A stretch of DNA of 33,827 bases from Tepidimonas aquatica (GCF_007556585.1 NZ_VJNA01000029.1:1-33827), one strand, 5' to 3'. Positions 13,556 to 24,273 are shown, numbered from the stretch's first letter. The notes: a model not told the origin generated them from the sequence alone. Program-made: numbers and translations.

Positions 13556-14822
13556 GCTGCGCATCCGTGGCGGCCAGCGGTTGCACGGCGAGGTCACCAT
13601 CTCGGGCGCCAAAAACGCGGCATTGCCCGAGCTGTGCGCCGTCCTACTGACCGAGGAGGTGGTGACGCTGCGCAACGTGCCGCGGCTGCGCGACGTGGCG
13701 ACGATGCGTGCGTTGCTGCAGGGCATGGGTGTGCGTGTGGACACGCTGGGCCAGCGGGGCGGCCTGCAACTGCAGGCGGCGCACCCGCTGCAACCGCTGG
13801 CGCCGTACGAGCTGGTGCGCACGATGCGCGCCTCGATCCTGGTGCTGGGGCCGTTGCTGGCGCGCTGCGGCCACGCGCGCGTGTCGCTGCCAGGCGGGTG
13901 CGCGATCGGCGCGCGGCCGGTCGACCAGCACATCCGCGGCTTGCAGGCCATGGGGGCCGAGATCACGGTCGAGCATGGCTACATCGAGGCCCGTCTGCCG
14001 CCAGGGCGCAGCCGTCTGCGCGGCGCGCGCATCACCACCGACATGGTCACCGTCACCGGCACCGAAAACCTGCTGATGGCCGCCGCGTTGGCCGACGGTG
14101 AAACCGTGCTGGAAAACGCCGCGCAGGAGCCCGAAGTGGTCGATCTGGCCGAGTTGTTGATCGCGATGGGCGCGCGCATCGAAGGCCACGGCACCAGCCG
14201 CATCCACGTGCAGGGGGTGCACGCCCTGCACGGCGCCGAGCACCACGTCGTGGCCGACCGCATCGAGGCGGGGACCTTTTTGTGCGCCGTGGCGGCCACC
14301 GGTGGGCAAGTGCGCTTGCACGCCGCGCGCGCCGACCACCTGGACGCTGTTATCGACAAACTGCTGGCCGCCGGGGCGCAGGTGCAGGCCGACGCGGGTG
14401 GCATCGAGGTGCGCTCGCCGGGCGGCGCCGCGCTGCAAGCGCAGAGTTTTCGCACCACCGAGTACCCCGGCTTCCCGACCGACATGCAGGCGCAGCTCAT
14501 GGCGCTCAACTGCGTCGCCCAGGGTCCCAGCGCCGTCACCGAAACCATTTTCGAAAACCGCTTCATGCACGTGCAGGAGCTGGTGCGGCTGGGCGCGCGC
14601 ATCCGCATCGACGGACGCACGGCCTTCGTCGAAGGGGGGCAGCGCCTGTCCGGCGCCGCGGTGATGGCCACCGACCTGCGGGCCTCGGCCAGTCTGGTCA
14701 TCGCGGGCCTGGTGGCCGACGGCGAGACGGTGGTGGACCGCATCTACCACCTGGACCGCGGCTACGATCAAATGGAAATCAAGCTGCGCGCGCTGGGCGC
14801 CGACATCGAGAGGGTGGCATGA
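13548..14822 (+). CDS. murA: UDP-N-acetylglucosamine 1-carboxyvinyltransferase
   Basis: MurA transfers enolpyruvate from PEP to UDP-GlcNAc, the first committed step of peptidoglycan synthesis in the cytoplasm. The 424-residue length is normal. [11 protein letters not shown] at the N-terminus supplies the catalytic Lys. Cys118 in [15 protein letters not shown] is the PEP-binding and fosfomycin-target cysteine. The C-terminal [19 protein letters not shown] motif is intact. The start is GTG at 13548, with GGAG at 13537-13540 inside the end of the ibaG reading frame. Its stop overlaps the hisG start. Confidence 0.97.
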   Translation: MDKLRIRGGQRLHGEVTISGAKNAALPELCAVLLTEEVVTLRNVPRLRDVATMRALLQGMGVRVDTLGQRGGLQLQAAHPLQPLAPYELVRTMRASILVLGPLLARCGHARVSLPGGCAIGARPVDQHIRGLQAMGAEITVEHGYIEARLPPGRSRLRGARITTDMVTVTGTENLLMAAALADGETVLENAAQEPEVVDLAELLIAMGARIEGHGTSRIHVQGVHALHGAEHHVVADRIEAGTFLCAVAATGGQVRLHAARADHLDAVIDKLLAAGAQVQADAGGIEVRSPGGAALQAQSFRTTEYPGFPTDMQAQLMALNCVAQGPSAVTETIFENRFMHVQELVRLGARIRIDGRTAFVEGGQRLSGAAVMATDLRASASLVIAGLVADGETVVDRIYHLDRGYDQMEIKLRALGADIERVA

Positions 14823-15505
14823 GCACCGACACACTGACGCTGGCCCTGTCCAAGGGCCGCATCTTCGACGAGACGTTGCCGCTGCTGCGCGCCGCCGGCA
14901 TCGAGGTGCTGGAGGATCCGCAGACCTCACGCAAGCTGATCCTGCCCACCAACCGCCCTGGCGTGCGCGTGGTGCTGGTGCGCGCCACCGACGTGCCGAC
15001 CTACGTCGAGCACGGGGGGGCCGACCTCGGGGTGTGCGGCAAGGACACGTTGATCGAGCACGCCGCCGCCTGGGGTGGCAGCGCCCACGTCGGGCTGTAC
15101 GAGCCGCTGGACCTGGGCATCGCGCGCTGCCGCATGAGCGTGGCGGTGCCGGCGGAGTTTGATTACGTGCGCGCGGTACACCAGGGCGCGCGGCTGCGCG
15201 TGGCCACCAAATACGTGGCCATCGCGCGCGAGTTCTTCGCCGCCAAGGGCGTGCACGTGGACCTGATCAAACTGTACGGCAGCATGGAGCTGGCGCCGCT
15301 GACGGGCCTGGCCGACGCCATCGTGGACCTGGTGTCGACGGGCAATACGCTCAAGGCCAACCGGCTGGTCGAGGTCGAGCGCATCATGGACATTTCGTCG
15401 CGCCTGGTCGTGCGACCGGCTTCGCTGAAGGTCAAAGGTGCGCTGATTCGCCCGCTGCTGGACGCTTTCGCGCAGGCCTTGGGGCACGCCGCGCCCCAAC
15501 CCTGA
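14819..15505 (+). CDS. hisG: ATP phosphoribosyltransferase, short form
   Basis: HisG joins ATP and PRPP, the first and feedback-controlled step of histidine synthesis. At 228 residues this is the short form (HisGS), which lacks the C-terminal regulatory domain and needs the HisZ subunit; no hisZ lies in the window. Recognisable blocks are [29 protein letters not shown] and [17 protein letters not shown]. The ATG overlaps the murA stop, so hisG is probably co-transcribed with murA. Confidence 0.96.
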   Translation: MSTDTLTLALSKGRIFDETLPLLRAAGIEVLEDPQTSRKLILPTNRPGVRVVLVRATDVPTYVEHGGADLGVCGKDTLIEHAAAWGGSAHVGLYEPLDLGIARCRMSVAVPAEFDYVRAVHQGARLRVATKYVAIAREFFAAKGVHVDLIKLYGSMELAPLTGLADAIVDLVSTGNTLKANRLVEVERIMDISSRLVVRPASLKVKGALIRPLLDAFAQALGHAAPQP

Positions 15506-15562
15506 GCGCTGTTGAACCGTGGTTGTCTCCCTGGCCCCACGTCTAGCCCGTCACCCGTTACC

Positions 15563-16909
15563 ATGGCCTCTATGAACGCCACCGAACCGCCCACCGCCCG
15601 CCCCCTGCGGCTGGACACCGCCCAGTCCGATTTTGAAGCGACGTTTGCGCAGCGCCTGCACTGGAGCGCCGATACCGACGCGGCGTTCGAAGCGCGCGTG
15701 GCTGACATCCTGGCCGACGTGCGCGCGCGCGGCGACGCAGCGGTGCTGGACTACACGCAGCGCTTCGACGCGCTGCCCGCGGCCAGCGTGGCCGAGCTCG
15801 AAATCGACCCGGCCACGCTGCGCGCGGCGTTCGAAGCGCTGCCCGCTGCGCAGCGCGACGCGCTGCAGCAAGCCGCGGCACGCATCCGGCGCTACCACGA
15901 AGCGCAGCTCGAAGCGTGCGGCCGTTCGTGGCAGTACCGCGACGACGACGGCACGCTGCTGGGGCAAAAGGTCACGCCGCTGGACCGCGTTGGCATTTAC
16001 GTGCCGGGTGGCAAGGCCGCCTACCCCAGCAGTGTGTTGATGAATGCCATCCCGGCCCACGTGGCGGGGGTCGGCGAGATCATCATGGTCGTGCCCACGC
16101 CGCGCGGCGAGCGCAACATGCTGGTGCTGGCGGCGGCGCACGTGGCGGGGGTCACGCGCGCGTTCACCATTGGCGGCGCGCAGGCGGTGGCGGCGCTGGC
16201 CTACGGCACCGCCACGGTGCCGCCCGTCGACAAAATCACCGGCCCTGGCAACGCCTACGTTGCCGCGGCCAAGCGGCGCGTGTTTGGCACCGTGGGCATC
16301 GACATGATCGCCGGCCCCAGCGAAATCCTGGTGTTGGCCGACGGCAGCACGCCGCCCGATTGGGTGGCGATGGACCTGTTTTCCCAGGCCGAGCACGACG
16401 AGTTGGCACAGTCGATCCTGCTGTGCCCGGATGCTGCCTACCTCGACGCCGTGCAAGCGGCCATCGACCGCTTGCTGCCGACGCTGCCGCGCGCGGCCAT
16501 CATCGCCGCCAGCCTCAACGGCCGCGGCATGCTGGTGCGCACCCGCAGCATGGAAGAGGCCTGCGCGCTGAGCAACCGCATCGCGCCGGAGCACCTGGAA
16601 GTCGCCAGCCGCGAGCCGCAGCGCTGGGAGCCGCTGCTGAAGCACGCTGGCGCCATCTTTCTGGGCGCCTACACCAGCGAAAGCCTGGGCGACTACTGCG
16701 CCGGCCCCAACCACGTGCTGCCCACCAGCGGCACGGCGCGCTTTTCCAGCCCGCTGGGCGTGTACGACTTCCAAAAGCGCTCCAGCCTCATCGAAGTCAG
16801 CGCCGACGGCGCGCAACGCCTGGGCCGCATCGCCTCGGTGCTGGCGCACGGCGAGGGGCTGCAGGCGCACGCCCGCGCGGCCGAGCTGCGTCTGGAGGAC
16901 CAGCCATGA
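15563..16909 (+). CDS. hisD: Histidinol dehydrogenase
   Basis: HisD carries out the last two steps of the pathway, oxidising histidinol to histidine with two NAD+ per turnover; it binds Zn2+. The 448-residue product shows [44 protein letters not shown] (metal and catalytic residues), [12 protein letters not shown] and [15 protein letters not shown]. The ATG at 15563 or the one at 15572 is the likely start, and no clear ribosome-binding site decides between them. A further in-frame TTG at 15512 gives an unrelated extension. Confidence 0.96.
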   Translation: MASMNATEPPTARPLRLDTAQSDFEATFAQRLHWSADTDAAFEARVADILADVRARGDAAVLDYTQRFDALPAASVAELEIDPATLRAAFEALPAAQRDALQQAAARIRRYHEAQLEACGRSWQYRDDDGTLLGQKVTPLDRVGIYVPGGKAAYPSSVLMNAIPAHVAGVGEIIMVVPTPRGERNMLVLAAAHVAGVTRAFTIGGAQAVAALAYGTATVPPVDKITGPGNAYVAAAKRRVFGTVGIDMIAGPSEILVLADGSTPPDWVAMDLFSQAEHDELAQSILLCPDAAYLDAVQAAIDRLLPTLPRAAIIAASLNGRGMLVRTRSMEEACALSNRIAPEHLEVASREPQRWEPLLKHAGAIFLGAYTSESLGDYCAGPNHVLPTSGTARFSSPLGVYDFQKRSSLIEVSADGAQRLGRIASVLAHGEGLQAHARAAELRLEDQP

Positions 16910-18000
16910 GCCGCACCGCCCAGGCGCTGGCGCGCATCCGGCGCGACGTGCAGGGCATGCACGCCTACGCGATCCAGGACGCCACCGGCCTGATCAAGCT
17001 GGACGCGATGGAAAACCCCTACGCGCTGCCGCCGGCGCTGCAGCGGGCGTTGGGCGAGCGGCTGGGGCGTGTGCCGATCCACCGCTACCCCGGGCCGCGC
17101 ATCGACGACCTCAAGCGTGCGCTGGCGGCGTTCGTCGGCCTGCCCGAAGGCGCCGCGCTGATGCTGGGCAACGGCTCCGACGAGCTCATCAGCCTGCTGG
17201 CCATGGCGTGCGACACGCCCGGCGCGACGATCCTGGCGCCGCTGCCGGGCTTTGTGATGTACGAGATGTCGGCGCGGCTGCAAGGCTTGCGCTTTGTGGG
17301 CGTGCCGCTGACCGCCGACTTTGCGCTGGACGAAGCGGCGATGCACGCGGCGATCGCGCGCGAGCGGCCCGCGATCACGTACCTGGCCTACCCCAACAAC
17401 CCCACCGCCAACCTGTGGGATGCGGGTGTCATGCGCCGCCTCATCGATGCCGTGGCCGACGTCGGCGGGTTGGTCGTCATCGACGAGGCGTACCAGCCCT
17501 TTGCCAGCCACACCTGGCTCGACGTCTGGCGCGCCGAGCCGCACGCGCACGGGCACGTGCTGATCATGCGCACGCTGTCCAAATTCGGGCTGGCGGGGGT
17601 GCGGCTGGGGTACCTGATCGGCGCCGCGGCGCTGGTGGCCGAACTCGACAAGGTGCGCCCGCCCTACAACGTCAGCGCGCTCAACGCCGAGTGCGCGCTG
17701 TTTGCGCTGGAGCACGCCGACGAGTACGCGCGCCAGGCGGCGGCCATCCGTGCCGAGCGCGCGCGTCTGATGGCCGCGCTGGCGGCGCTGCCCGGCGTGC
17801 AGGTGTACCCCAGCGAGGCCAACATGATCCTGGTGCGTGTGCCGCACGCCACACGCGCCTTCGCTGGCTTGCGCCAGCGCGGCGTGTTGGTCAAGAATGT
17901 TTCTACAATGCACCCGTTGCTGGCCAACTGTCTGCGCCTGACGGTGGGCACGCCCGCCGAAAACGACGCGCTGCTGGCCGCGCTGGCACCTTCGCTATGA
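16906..18000 (+). CDS. hisC: Histidinol-phosphate aminotransferase
   Basis: This PLP-dependent class I/II aminotransferase of 364 residues converts imidazole acetol phosphate and glutamate to histidinol phosphate. Family marks are [39 protein letters not shown] and the PLP lysine in [14 protein letters not shown]. The ATG overlaps the hisD stop by 4 bases, and GGAGGA at 16894-16899 is a strong ribosome-binding site. Its stop overlaps the hisB start. Confidence 0.96.
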   Translation: MSRTAQALARIRRDVQGMHAYAIQDATGLIKLDAMENPYALPPALQRALGERLGRVPIHRYPGPRIDDLKRALAAFVGLPEGAALMLGNGSDELISLLAMACDTPGATILAPLPGFVMYEMSARLQGLRFVGVPLTADFALDEAAMHAAIARERPAITYLAYPNNPTANLWDAGVMRRLIDAVADVGGLVVIDEAYQPFASHTWLDVWRAEPHAHGHVLIMRTLSKFGLAGVRLGYLIGAAALVAELDKVRPPYNVSALNAECALFALEHADEYARQAAAIRAERARLMAALAALPGVQVYPSEANMILVRVPHATRAFAGLRQRGVLVKNVSTMHPLLANCLRLTVGTPAENDALLAALAPSL

Positions 18001-18617
18001 CCACCCTGCCTACCGCGCCCGCCGCTGCTGCCCGCACCGCCGAGGTGCAGCGTGTGACGGCCGAAACCCGCATCCACGTGCGCGTCAACCTGGACGGCGC
18101 GGGCACAAGCCGCCTGCACACGGGCATCGGCTTCTTTGACCACATGCTCGATCAGATCGCCCGCCACGGCCTCATCGACCTTGAGGTGCAGTGCGAAGGT
18201 GACCTGCACATCGACGGCCACCACACGGTGGAAGACGTCGGCATCACGCTGGGCCAGGCGCTGGCGCGCGCGGTGGGCGACAAGCGCGGCATCCGTCGCT
18301 ATGGCCACGCCTACGTCCCGCTGGACGAGGCGTTGTCGCGCGTCGTCATCGACTGGTCGGGCCGACCGGGCCTGCACCTGGACGTGCGCTTCACCGCGGC
18401 GATGATCGGCCAGTTCGACACGCAACTGGTGCACGAGTTTTTCCAGGGCTTGGTCAACCACGCCGGCGTCACGCTGCACATCGACAACCTCAAGGGCCAC
18501 AACGCCCACCACCAGTGCGAAACGATCTTCAAGGCGTTTGCGCGCGCGCTGCGCGCCGCCGTGGAGCGCGATCCTCGCCTGGGCGACGCGGTGCCTTCTA
18601 CCAAAGGCAGTTTGTGA
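17997..18617 (+). CDS. hisB: Imidazoleglycerol-phosphate dehydratase
   Basis: The 206-residue product is the monofunctional dehydratase; the phosphatase domain fused in E. coli HisB is absent, as is usual in betaproteobacteria. The di-metal His-rich motifs are [41 protein letters not shown] and [19 protein letters not shown]. It overlaps hisC by 4 bases. Confidence 0.97.
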   Translation: MTTLPTAPAAAARTAEVQRVTAETRIHVRVNLDGAGTSRLHTGIGFFDHMLDQIARHGLIDLEVQCEGDLHIDGHHTVEDVGITLGQALARAVGDKRGIRRYGHAYVPLDEALSRVVIDWSGRPGLHLDVRFTAAMIGQFDTQLVHEFFQGLVNHAGVTLHIDNLKGHNAHHQCETIFKAFARALRAAVERDPRLGDAVPSTKGSL

Positions 18618-18651
18618 GTCTGTGTGGCCGCGCGCACCCCGAGGTGAACCG

Positions 18652-19344
18652 ATGAGCTTGACGCCCCGGCGTGAAAAGGTCGCCGTTGTGGACTACGGCA
18701 TGGGCAACCTGCGCTCGGTGGCGCAGGCGGTCATCCATGCGGCGCTGGCCACCGACCACGTGGACGTCGTCGTCACCGACAACCCCCAGGTGGTGCGCGA
18801 CGCGCACCGCGTCGTGCTGCCGGGCCAAGGTGCCATGCCGGATTGCATGGCCGAGCTGCAGCGCAGCGGCCTGCGCGACGCCGTGCTGCACGCAGCCGCC
18901 ACCAAGCCGCTGTTTGGCGTGTGCGTGGGCATGCAAATGCTGCTGGAGCACTCCGAAGAGGGCGACACCCCGGGCCTGGGCCTGATCCCGGGGCGGGTGG
19001 TGCGTTTCCGGCTCGAAGGCCAGCGTCAGCCCGACGGCAGCCGCTTCAAGGTGCCGCAAATGGGCTGGAACCGGGTCTGGTATGGCTTCGAGCACGGCGG
19101 CAGCGAAGCCGCGGCGGCCCACCCGCTGTGGGCGGGCATACCGGACGGCAGCTACTTTTATTTCGTGCACAGCTACCACGCCCACCCGGCCGACCCCGCG
19201 CACGCGGCTGGCATGACGGACTACGGTGTGCGCTTTGCCAGCGCGATCGCGCGCGACAACCTGTTTGCCACCCAGTTTCACCCCGAAAAAAGCGCCGCCC
19301 AGGGCTTGGCGCTGTACCGCAACTTTCTGCACTGGAACCCTTGA
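18652..19344 (+). CDS. hisH: Imidazole glycerol phosphate synthase, glutaminase subunit
   Basis: HisH releases ammonia from glutamine and channels it to HisF. The class I amidotransferase triad is visible: Cys91 in [10 protein letters not shown], and His plus Glu in ATQFHPEKS. The oxyanion/interface region includes VPQMGWN. At 230 residues it is slightly longer than E. coli HisH because of a charged segment ([12 protein letters not shown]). GAGGTGA at 18641-18647 supports the start. It is separated from hisB by 34 bases. Confidence 0.96.
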   Translation: MSLTPRREKVAVVDYGMGNLRSVAQAVIHAALATDHVDVVVTDNPQVVRDAHRVVLPGQGAMPDCMAELQRSGLRDAVLHAAATKPLFGVCVGMQMLLEHSEEGDTPGLGLIPGRVVRFRLEGQRQPDGSRFKVPQMGWNRVWYGFEHGGSEAAAAHPLWAGIPDGSYFYFVHSYHAHPADPAHAAGMTDYGVRFASAIARDNLFATQFHPEKSAAQGLALYRNFLHWNP

Positions 19345-19366
19345 ATCCCCGCCGCGAGTCAACGCC

Positions 19367-20107
19367 ATGCTGCTGATCCCCGCCATCGACCTGAAAGACG
19401 GCCAATGCGTGCGCCTCAAGCAAGGCGACATGGAGCAGTCCACCGTGTTCAGCGACGACCCCGCCGCGATGGCGCGCCATTGGGTCGAGCTGGGTGCGCA
19501 ACGGCTGCATCTGGTGGACCTCAACGGCGCCTTTGCTGGCAAGCCGAAGAACGAAGCCGCCATCCGCAGCATCCTGCGCGAAGTCGGCGACGAGGTCGAT
19601 GTGCAGCTCGGCGGGGGCATTCGCGACCTCGACACCATCGAGCGCTACCTGGACGCGGGGCTGCGCTACGTCATCATTGGCACCGCCGCGGTCAAAAACC
19701 CGGGCTTTTTGCACGACGCCTGCACCGCGTTTGGCGGGCACATCATCGTCGGGCTCGACGCCAAGGACGGCAAAGTGGCCACCGACGGTTGGAGCAAACT
19801 CACCGGGCACGAGGTGGTGGACCTGGCGCGCAAATTCGAAGACTACGGCGTCGAGGCCATCATCTACACCGACATCGGGCGCGACGGCATGCTGACCGGC
19901 CTTAACATCGACGCCACGGTGCGGCTGGCGCAGACGCTCACCATCCCCGTCATCGCTTCGGGCGGGCTGTCCAGCCTGGACGATATCCGCCGCCTGTGCG
20001 AGGTCGAGTCCGAGGGGGTCGAGGGCGTCATCTGTGGTCGTGCCATCTACAGCGGCGAGCTGGACTTTGCCGCCGCGGTGCGGCTGGCCGACGAGCTCAG
20101 CGCCTGA
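19367..20107 (+). CDS. hisA: Phosphoribosylformimino-AICAR phosphate isomerase
   Basis: This 246-residue (beta-alpha)8 barrel isomerises ProFAR to PRFAR. The two catalytic aspartates lie in [12 protein letters not shown] and [11 protein letters not shown], the characteristic half-barrel repeats shared with HisF. The phosphate-binding loops QLGGGIRD and IASGGLSS are intact. It precedes hisF by 7 bases. Confidence 0.97.
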   Translation: MLLIPAIDLKDGQCVRLKQGDMEQSTVFSDDPAAMARHWVELGAQRLHLVDLNGAFAGKPKNEAAIRSILREVGDEVDVQLGGGIRDLDTIERYLDAGLRYVIIGTAAVKNPGFLHDACTAFGGHIIVGLDAKDGKVATDGWSKLTGHEVVDLARKFEDYGVEAIIYTDIGRDGMLTGLNIDATVRLAQTLTIPVIASGGLSSLDDIRRLCEVESEGVEGVICGRAIYSGELDFAAAVRLADELSA

Positions 20108-20114
20108 GGCGACG

Positions 20115-20915
20115 ATGCTGGCCAAGCGCATCATCCCCTGTCTGGACGTCACCGGTGGCCGGGTCGTCAAAGGCGTCAACTTCGTCGAGCTGCGTGACGC
20201 CGGCGACCCGGTCGAAATCGCCGCACGCTACAACGAGCAGGGCGCCGACGAGCTGACCTTCCTCGACATCACCGCCACCAGCGACGGGCGCGACCTGATC
20301 CTGCCGATCATCGAGGCGGTGGCTTCGCAAGTCTTCATCCCTCTGACGGTGGGCGGCGGCGTGCGCACCGTCGAAGACGTGCGCCGTCTGCTCAACGCGG
20401 GCGCCGACAAGGTCAGCTTCAACTCGGCGGCGATCGCCAACCCCCAGGTCATCCGCGACGCCGCCGGCAAATACGGTTCGCAGTGCATCGTCGTGGCGAT
20501 CGACGCCAAGCGGCGCAGCGCCGACGATGCGCAGCGCCCCGGGCCCCACGGCCAGCCCGTGGGGCCGGGGTGGGACGTGTACTCGCACGGCGGGCGCAAA
20601 AACACGGGGCTGGACGCCGTGACCTGGGCGCGGCAGATGGCCGCCTACGGCGCCGGCGAAATCCTGCTGACCAGCATGGACCGCGACGGCACCCAGGCCG
20701 GCTTTGACCTGGCGTTGACGCGCGCCGTCAGCGACGCGGTGGACGTGCCGGTCATCGCCTCAGGGGGCGTGGGCAACCTGGACCACCTGGTCGATGGCAT
20801 CCGTGTCGGCGGGGCCGATGCGGTGCTGGCCGCCAGCATCTTCCACTACGGTACCTATACGATCGCGCAGGCCAAGCAGCGGCTGGCCGAAGCGGGCATC
20901 CCCGTGCGGTGGTAG
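20115..20915 (+). CDS. hisF: Imidazole glycerol phosphate synthase, cyclase subunit
   Basis: HisF uses ammonia from HisH to convert PRFAR into imidazole glycerol phosphate and AICAR. Asp11 in [12 protein letters not shown] and the Asp in VVAIDAKRR are the catalytic pair; [11 protein letters not shown] is typical. After strand beta5 the loop reads [20 protein letters not shown] before the conserved [13 protein letters not shown] hairpin, about ten residues longer than I recall for relatives. That insertion is encoded by the GC palindrome at 20537-20570. The total length is 266 residues. Confidence 0.96.
   Translation: MLAKRIIPCLDVTGGRVVKGVNFVELRDAGDPVEIAARYNEQGADELTFLDITATSDGRDLILPIIEAVASQVFIPLTVGGGVRTVEDVRRLLNAGADKVSFNSAAIANPQVIRDAAGKYGSQCIVVAIDAKRRSADDAQRPGPHGQPVGPGWDVYSHGGRKNTGLDAVTWARQMAAYGAGEILLTSMDRDGTQAGFDLALTRAVSDAVDVPVIASGGVGNLDHLVDGIRVGGADAVLAASIFHYGTYTIAQAKQRLAEAGIPVRW
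20537..20570. repeat. Near-perfect GC inverted repeat inside hisF
   Basis: The 15-base arms at 20537-20551 (CCCCGGGCCCCACGG) and 20556-20570 (CCCGTGGGGCCGGGG) are complementary apart from a one-base slip, with the loop CCAG. It encodes the Pro/Gly-rich insertion in the beta5-alpha5 loop of HisF. Confidence 0.75.
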
Positions 20916-20953
20916 CCGTGGGTGCGCGCGGCGGGCGTGGTACGCTTACGCCC

Positions 20954-21349
20954 ATGGATTGGCTGGACGAGGTGCGCTGGGACGCGCAAGGCTTGGTGCC
21001 GGTGGTGGCGCAGGAGCGCGACAGCGGCGACGTGCTGATGGTGGCCTGGATGAACCGCGAGGCGCTGCAAAAGACCGCGCAGCTGGGCCGCGCCGTGTAC
21101 TGGAGCCGCTCGCGCGGCAAGCTGTGGTACAAGGGCGAAGAGTCCGGCCACGTGCAACAGGTGCACGATATCCGCCTGGACTGCGACGGCGACGTGGTGC
21201 TGCTCAAGGTCACGCAACTGGGGCACACGCCGGGCATCGCTTGCCACACCGGCCGGCATTCGTGCTTTTACCAGCGGCTGGACGTTGCGCAGGGGCGCTG
21301 GCAGGCCGTCGATCCGGTGCTCAAAGAGCCCGAAACCATCTACCGTTGA
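20954..21349 (+). CDS. hisI: Phosphoribosyl-AMP cyclohydrolase
   Basis: This 131-residue enzyme opens the purine ring of PR-AMP. The Zn/Mg ligands are present: CDGDVVLL, with [16 protein letters not shown] carrying the two other cysteines. [10 protein letters not shown] and [20 protein letters not shown] are hallmark blocks. Cyclohydrolase and pyrophosphohydrolase are separate genes here, unlike the fused HisIE of enterics. The ATG at 20954 is 38 bases after hisF. Confidence 0.97.
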   Translation: MDWLDEVRWDAQGLVPVVAQERDSGDVLMVAWMNREALQKTAQLGRAVYWSRSRGKLWYKGEESGHVQQVHDIRLDCDGDVVLLKVTQLGHTPGIACHTGRHSCFYQRLDVAQGRWQAVDPVLKEPETIYR

Positions 21350-21353
21350 CCCG

Positions 21354-21758
21354 ATGAACGCCCCTGCCCACGCCCAATCCCCGTTGGATGTGCTGCTGCG
21401 CCTGGCCGCCGTCATCGACGGCCGCAAGCCCAGCGCCGGTGGCGACCCCGAGCGCAGTTACGTCGCGCGGCTGCTGCACAAGGGGCCGGATGCTTTTTTG
21501 AAAAAGGTCGCCGAGGAAGCCGGCGAAGTGGTGATGGCCGCCAAGGACCTGCAGCACGGCACCGGCAGCCCCCAGGCGCTGGTGGGCGAGGTGGCCGACC
21601 TGTGGTTCCACAGCATGATTGCGCTGGCCCACTTTGGCCTCGGGCCGGCCGACGTGGTGGCCGAGCTGGCCCGCCGCGAGGGCCTGTCGGGGCTGGAAGA
21701 AAAGGCGCTGCGCCAGGCCCGCGCGCGCGAGGCCGACGCCGCCTCGCGCCCCACGTGA
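21354..21758 (+). CDS. hisE: Phosphoribosyl-ATP pyrophosphatase
   Basis: This 134-residue all-alpha MazG-like NTP pyrophosphohydrolase hydrolyses PR-ATP to PR-AMP. The metal-binding helix motif [16 protein letters not shown] and the second motif [14 protein letters not shown] are intact. It starts 4 bases after hisI and closes the his operon. HisZ is the only subunit of the pathway's usual betaproteobacterial set missing from this cluster, apart from the shared phosphatase. Confidence 0.96.
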   Translation: MNAPAHAQSPLDVLLRLAAVIDGRKPSAGGDPERSYVARLLHKGPDAFLKKVAEEAGEVVMAAKDLQHGTGSPQALVGEVADLWFHSMIALAHFGLGPADVVAELARREGLSGLEEKALRQARAREADAASRPT

Positions 21759-21777
21759 ACCTTGCCCAGGAGCTGCC

Positions 21778-22161
21778 ATGGCCCACGACCCCGACATCGT
21801 CGACGTCACACCCACGCGCATGGTGCCCGGCCCGGATGCCGAACGCCTGGCCAGCCTGCGGCAATTGACCTTGGTCGTCTACGTGCTGTACGCGCTGTCA
21901 TGGTTTGTGGGCATCACGGCGCTGGTGGCCATCATCATCAACCACGTCAAGCGTGACGACGTGGCCGGCACGCTGTACGAGAGCCACTTCACCTGGCAGA
22001 TCCGCACCTTTTGGTGGGGCCTGCTGTGGGCCATCGTGGGCGCAGTGACGCTGATGATCGGCGTCGGTTTTGTGATCCTGGCGGCCGATTTCGTCTGGAC
22101 GCTGTACCGGCTGGTCAAGGGCTTTTTGTACTGGAACGACCGCAAGCCCTTGCCGGTTTGA
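21778..22161 (+). CDS. DUF4870-like small membrane protein
   Basis: This 127-residue protein has a polar N-terminus (about 25 residues), a hydrophobic hairpin around LTLVVYVLYALSWFVGITAL, a charged stretch (NHVKRDDVAGTLYESHFTWQ), then two further membrane segments and a short basic tail. It resembles DUF4870-type proteins that commonly follow hisE in Burkholderiales. AGGAG at 21768-21772 fixes the start. The function is unknown; its spacing suggests co-transcription with the his genes. Confidence 0.85.
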   Translation: MAHDPDIVDVTPTRMVPGPDAERLASLRQLTLVVYVLYALSWFVGITALVAIIINHVKRDDVAGTLYESHFTWQIRTFWWGLLWAIVGAVTLMIGVGFVILAADFVWTLYRLVKGFLYWNDRKPLPV

Positions 22162-22185
22162 CCCTCCTTGCCACCTGCTTGCACC

Positions 22186-22545
22186 ATGAACGCGGACCCG
22201 AACTGCATTTTTTGCAAAATCATCGCCGGCCAGATCCCAAGCCGTAAGGTGTACGAGGACGACGAGCTGTACGCCTTTCACGACATCCACCCGTGGGCGC
22301 CGGTGCACTTTTTGATCGTGCCCAAGCAGCACATCCCGTCGATGGCGCAGTTGGCGCCCGAGCACGAGCGCCTGATGGGGCGCCTGATGGTGCTGGCGCC
22401 GCGGCTGGCCCTGGAGCAGGGGTGTCAGCCCTACCCGCAGGGCGGCTTTCGCATCGTGTGCAACACCGGCGAGCACGGAGGCCAGGAGGTGCACCACCTG
22501 CACGTGCACGTCATCGGTGGCCCGCGCCCATGGCGCAAGGGCTGA
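22186..22545 (+). CDS. hinT: HIT-family nucleoside phosphoramidase (HinT)
   Basis: This 119-residue histidine-triad protein hydrolyses purine nucleoside phosphoramidates and acyl-adenylates. The HIT motif HHLHVHVIGG is complete, and the N-terminal CIFCKIIAGQIP block is typical. The C-terminal Trp-Arg segment (PRPWRKG) is close to that of bacterial HinT. It lies between the DUF4870-like gene and tatA, the same neighbourhood as in other Burkholderiales. Confidence 0.93.
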   Translation: MNADPNCIFCKIIAGQIPSRKVYEDDELYAFHDIHPWAPVHFLIVPKQHIPSMAQLAPEHERLMGRLMVLAPRLALEQGCQPYPQGGFRIVCNTGEHGGQEVHHLHVHVIGGPRPWRKG

Positions 22546-22667
22546 TGCGCACGGTGCGCGCTTGCGGCACAATCGCATACCCCCGTGGGTGCCAACGAAC
22601 CCGCGCGAGGTCCTAGAATCCAAGGTTGAACCGGGGTCGCGCATGGCCCCGCCAGATGGAGTCGGTT

Positions 22668-22904
22668 ATGGGTAGTTTTTCGATTTGGCACTGGCTGGTG
22701 GTGCTGCTGATCGTGGTGCTGGTGTTTGGCACCAAAAAGCTCAAGAACCTGGGCTCCGACTTGGGCGCCGCCGTCAAGGGCTTCAAGGATGGCATGGCGC
22801 AGGGCAGCACACCCGAGACGAGCGCCCCTGCGCCCCAGGTGACGGCCGACAAGCAAGTCACCGACAAGACCACCATCGACGTCGACGCCAAGACCAAGTC
22901 GTGA
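22668..22904 (+). CDS. tatA: Sec-independent translocase subunit TatA
   Basis: This 78-residue Tat pore subunit has one N-terminal membrane helix ([18 protein letters not shown]), the hinge [24 protein letters not shown] that forms the amphipathic helix, and a polar tail. Together with TatBC it exports folded twin-arginine proteins. The ATG at 22668 has TGGAG 6 bases upstream; an in-frame ATG at 22656 would place four residues ahead of the conserved MGSFS start. A possible -10 box TAGAAT lies at 22614-22619 without a good -35. Confidence 0.94.
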   Translation: MGSFSIWHWLVVLLIVVLVFGTKKLKNLGSDLGAAVKGFKDGMAQGSTPETSAPAPQVTADKQVTDKTTIDVDAKTKS

Positions 22905-22962
22905 GCACGCCTGACCCTGCAGGCGTGAGGCGCCGTGTTGGTGCGGATGGGTTGAGCCTGTC

Positions 22963-23460
22963 ATGATCGACCTGGGCATTTCCAAGCTGGCCCTCATTGG
23001 GGTGGTGGCGCTGGTCGTCATCGGCCCCGAGAAGCTGCCGCGCGTGGCCCGCACGGTGGGCGCGCTGCTGGGCAAGGCGCAGCGCTACGTCGCCGAGGTC
23101 AAGGCCGAGGTCAACCGCAGCATCGAGCTCGAAGAGCTCAAGCGCATGAAGGAATCGGTGGAAAAGACCGCGCGCGAAGTCGAAACGCAGGTCAGCTCGA
23201 CCGCCGCCGACTTCGAGCGCGAATGGTCGCAGGTGACCGCCGGGCTTGAGAGTGCCAGCGCCCCGGCGCCCGACGTCAGCGCCGATTTGGCCGCGCTGGG
23301 CAGCCCGCTGTACCCCGAGTACAAGCGCCCGAAAAAGAATTTCCGCCTCAAACGGCAGGCCGTGCCGCAGTGGTACAAGGCGCGCGCCGGGGTGCGCCGC
23401 TACGCGTTGTCTGGCGCGGCGCGCGTGGCGCGCTACCGCCCCAAGACACTTCCCCGCTGA
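22963..23460 (+). CDS. tatB: Sec-independent translocase subunit TatB
   Basis: This 165-residue protein begins [31 protein letters not shown] (given here only as the family landmark ending in GPEKLP), with an N-terminal membrane helix followed by an amphipathic helix. A long charged coiled-coil-like region follows, then a basic tail. TatB forms the twin-arginine receptor with TatC. The C-terminal basic region (about 130-165) is typical of Burkholderiales TatB. tatC starts 6 bases later. Confidence 0.94.
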   Translation: MIDLGISKLALIGVVALVVIGPEKLPRVARTVGALLGKAQRYVAEVKAEVNRSIELEELKRMKESVEKTAREVETQVSSTAADFEREWSQVTAGLESASAPAPDVSADLAALGSPLYPEYKRPKKNFRLKRQAVPQWYKARAGVRRYALSGAARVARYRPKTLPR

Positions 23461-23466
23461 GACGTC

Positions 23467-24273
23467 ATGGCCGACCCACGCCCCGAGCACCCCGACGACA
23501 AGCTGGCCGACACCGAGCAGCCGTTCGTGGTGCACCTGATGGAGCTGCGCGACCGCATCCTGTACGCCCTGTACGGCGTCGGGGCGGCGATGGCGTTGCT
23601 GGCCATTTGGCCCGGCCCCAGCGGCCTGATCGACCTCATCGCCACCCCCATCCGGGCGCACATGCCACCCGACGCACGGCTGATCGCCGTGGGCGTGTTC
23701 ACGCCGTTTTTCGTGCCACTGAAGGTGCTGATGATGGCCGGGCTGCTGCTGGCGCTGCCGTGGGTCATCTACCAGATTTGGGCGTTCGTGGCGCCGGGCT
23801 TGTACAGCCACGAAAAGCGCTTCGCCCTGCCGCTGATCATCATCGGCAGCGCGCTGGCCTACCTGGGCATCGCGTTCGTGCAGTTTTTCGTGCTGGACAA
23901 GATGTTTGCCTTCATCCAGGGGGTGACCCCGGCCAGCGTCAACGCCACACCCGACATCGCCTCGTACGTGGAGGCGATCTTGTCGCTGTACCTGGCTTTT
24001 GGGCTGGCCTTCCAGGTGCCGGTGGTGGTGATGCTGCTGGTGCGCTTCGAGATGGTCACGGTGGACAAGCTCAAGTCCTTCCGCGGCTACTTCATCGTCA
24101 TCGCCTTCATCATCGCTGCCGTGGTCACACCGCCGGACGTGATTTCGCAAATCGCGCTGGCGGTGCCGATGACGCTGCTGTACGAGCTGGGCATCTGGGG
24201 CTCGATCTGGTACGCGCGCATCAGCCGCGCGCCGGATGCCGATGCACCGGCCTCACCGTCGTCCGGCGATTGA
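23467..24273 (+). CDS. tatC: Sec-independent translocase subunit TatC
   Basis: This 268-residue polytopic protein has six hydrophobic segments and recognises the RR signal of Tat substrates. The conserved N-terminal HLMELRDRI, the first periplasmic loop FTPFFVPLKV, YQIWAFVAPGLYSHEKR and VVTPPDVISQ are all present. The gene ends the tatABC group; the degS-like gene comes toward it from the other strand. The 108 bases between them hold no clear terminator. Confidence 0.96.
   Translation: MADPRPEHPDDKLADTEQPFVVHLMELRDRILYALYGVGAAMALLAIWPGPSGLIDLIATPIRAHMPPDARLIAVGVFTPFFVPLKVLMMAGLLLALPWVIYQIWAFVAPGLYSHEKRFALPLIIIGSALAYLGIAFVQFFVLDKMFAFIQGVTPASVNATPDIASYVEAILSLYLAFGLAFQVPVVVMLLVRFEMVTVDKLKSFRGYFIVIAFIIAAVVTPPDVISQIALAVPMTLLYELGIWGSIWYARISRAPDADAPASPSSGD

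Noticed and set aside
14819-15505. HisG lacking its regulatory domain
   Set aside because: This is the ordinary short form that works with HisZ, whose gene is usually located elsewhere in betaproteobacteria.
15512-15562. N-terminal extension of hisD from a TTG codon
   Set aside because: The added residues do not resemble histidinol dehydrogenase and no ribosome-binding site supports it.
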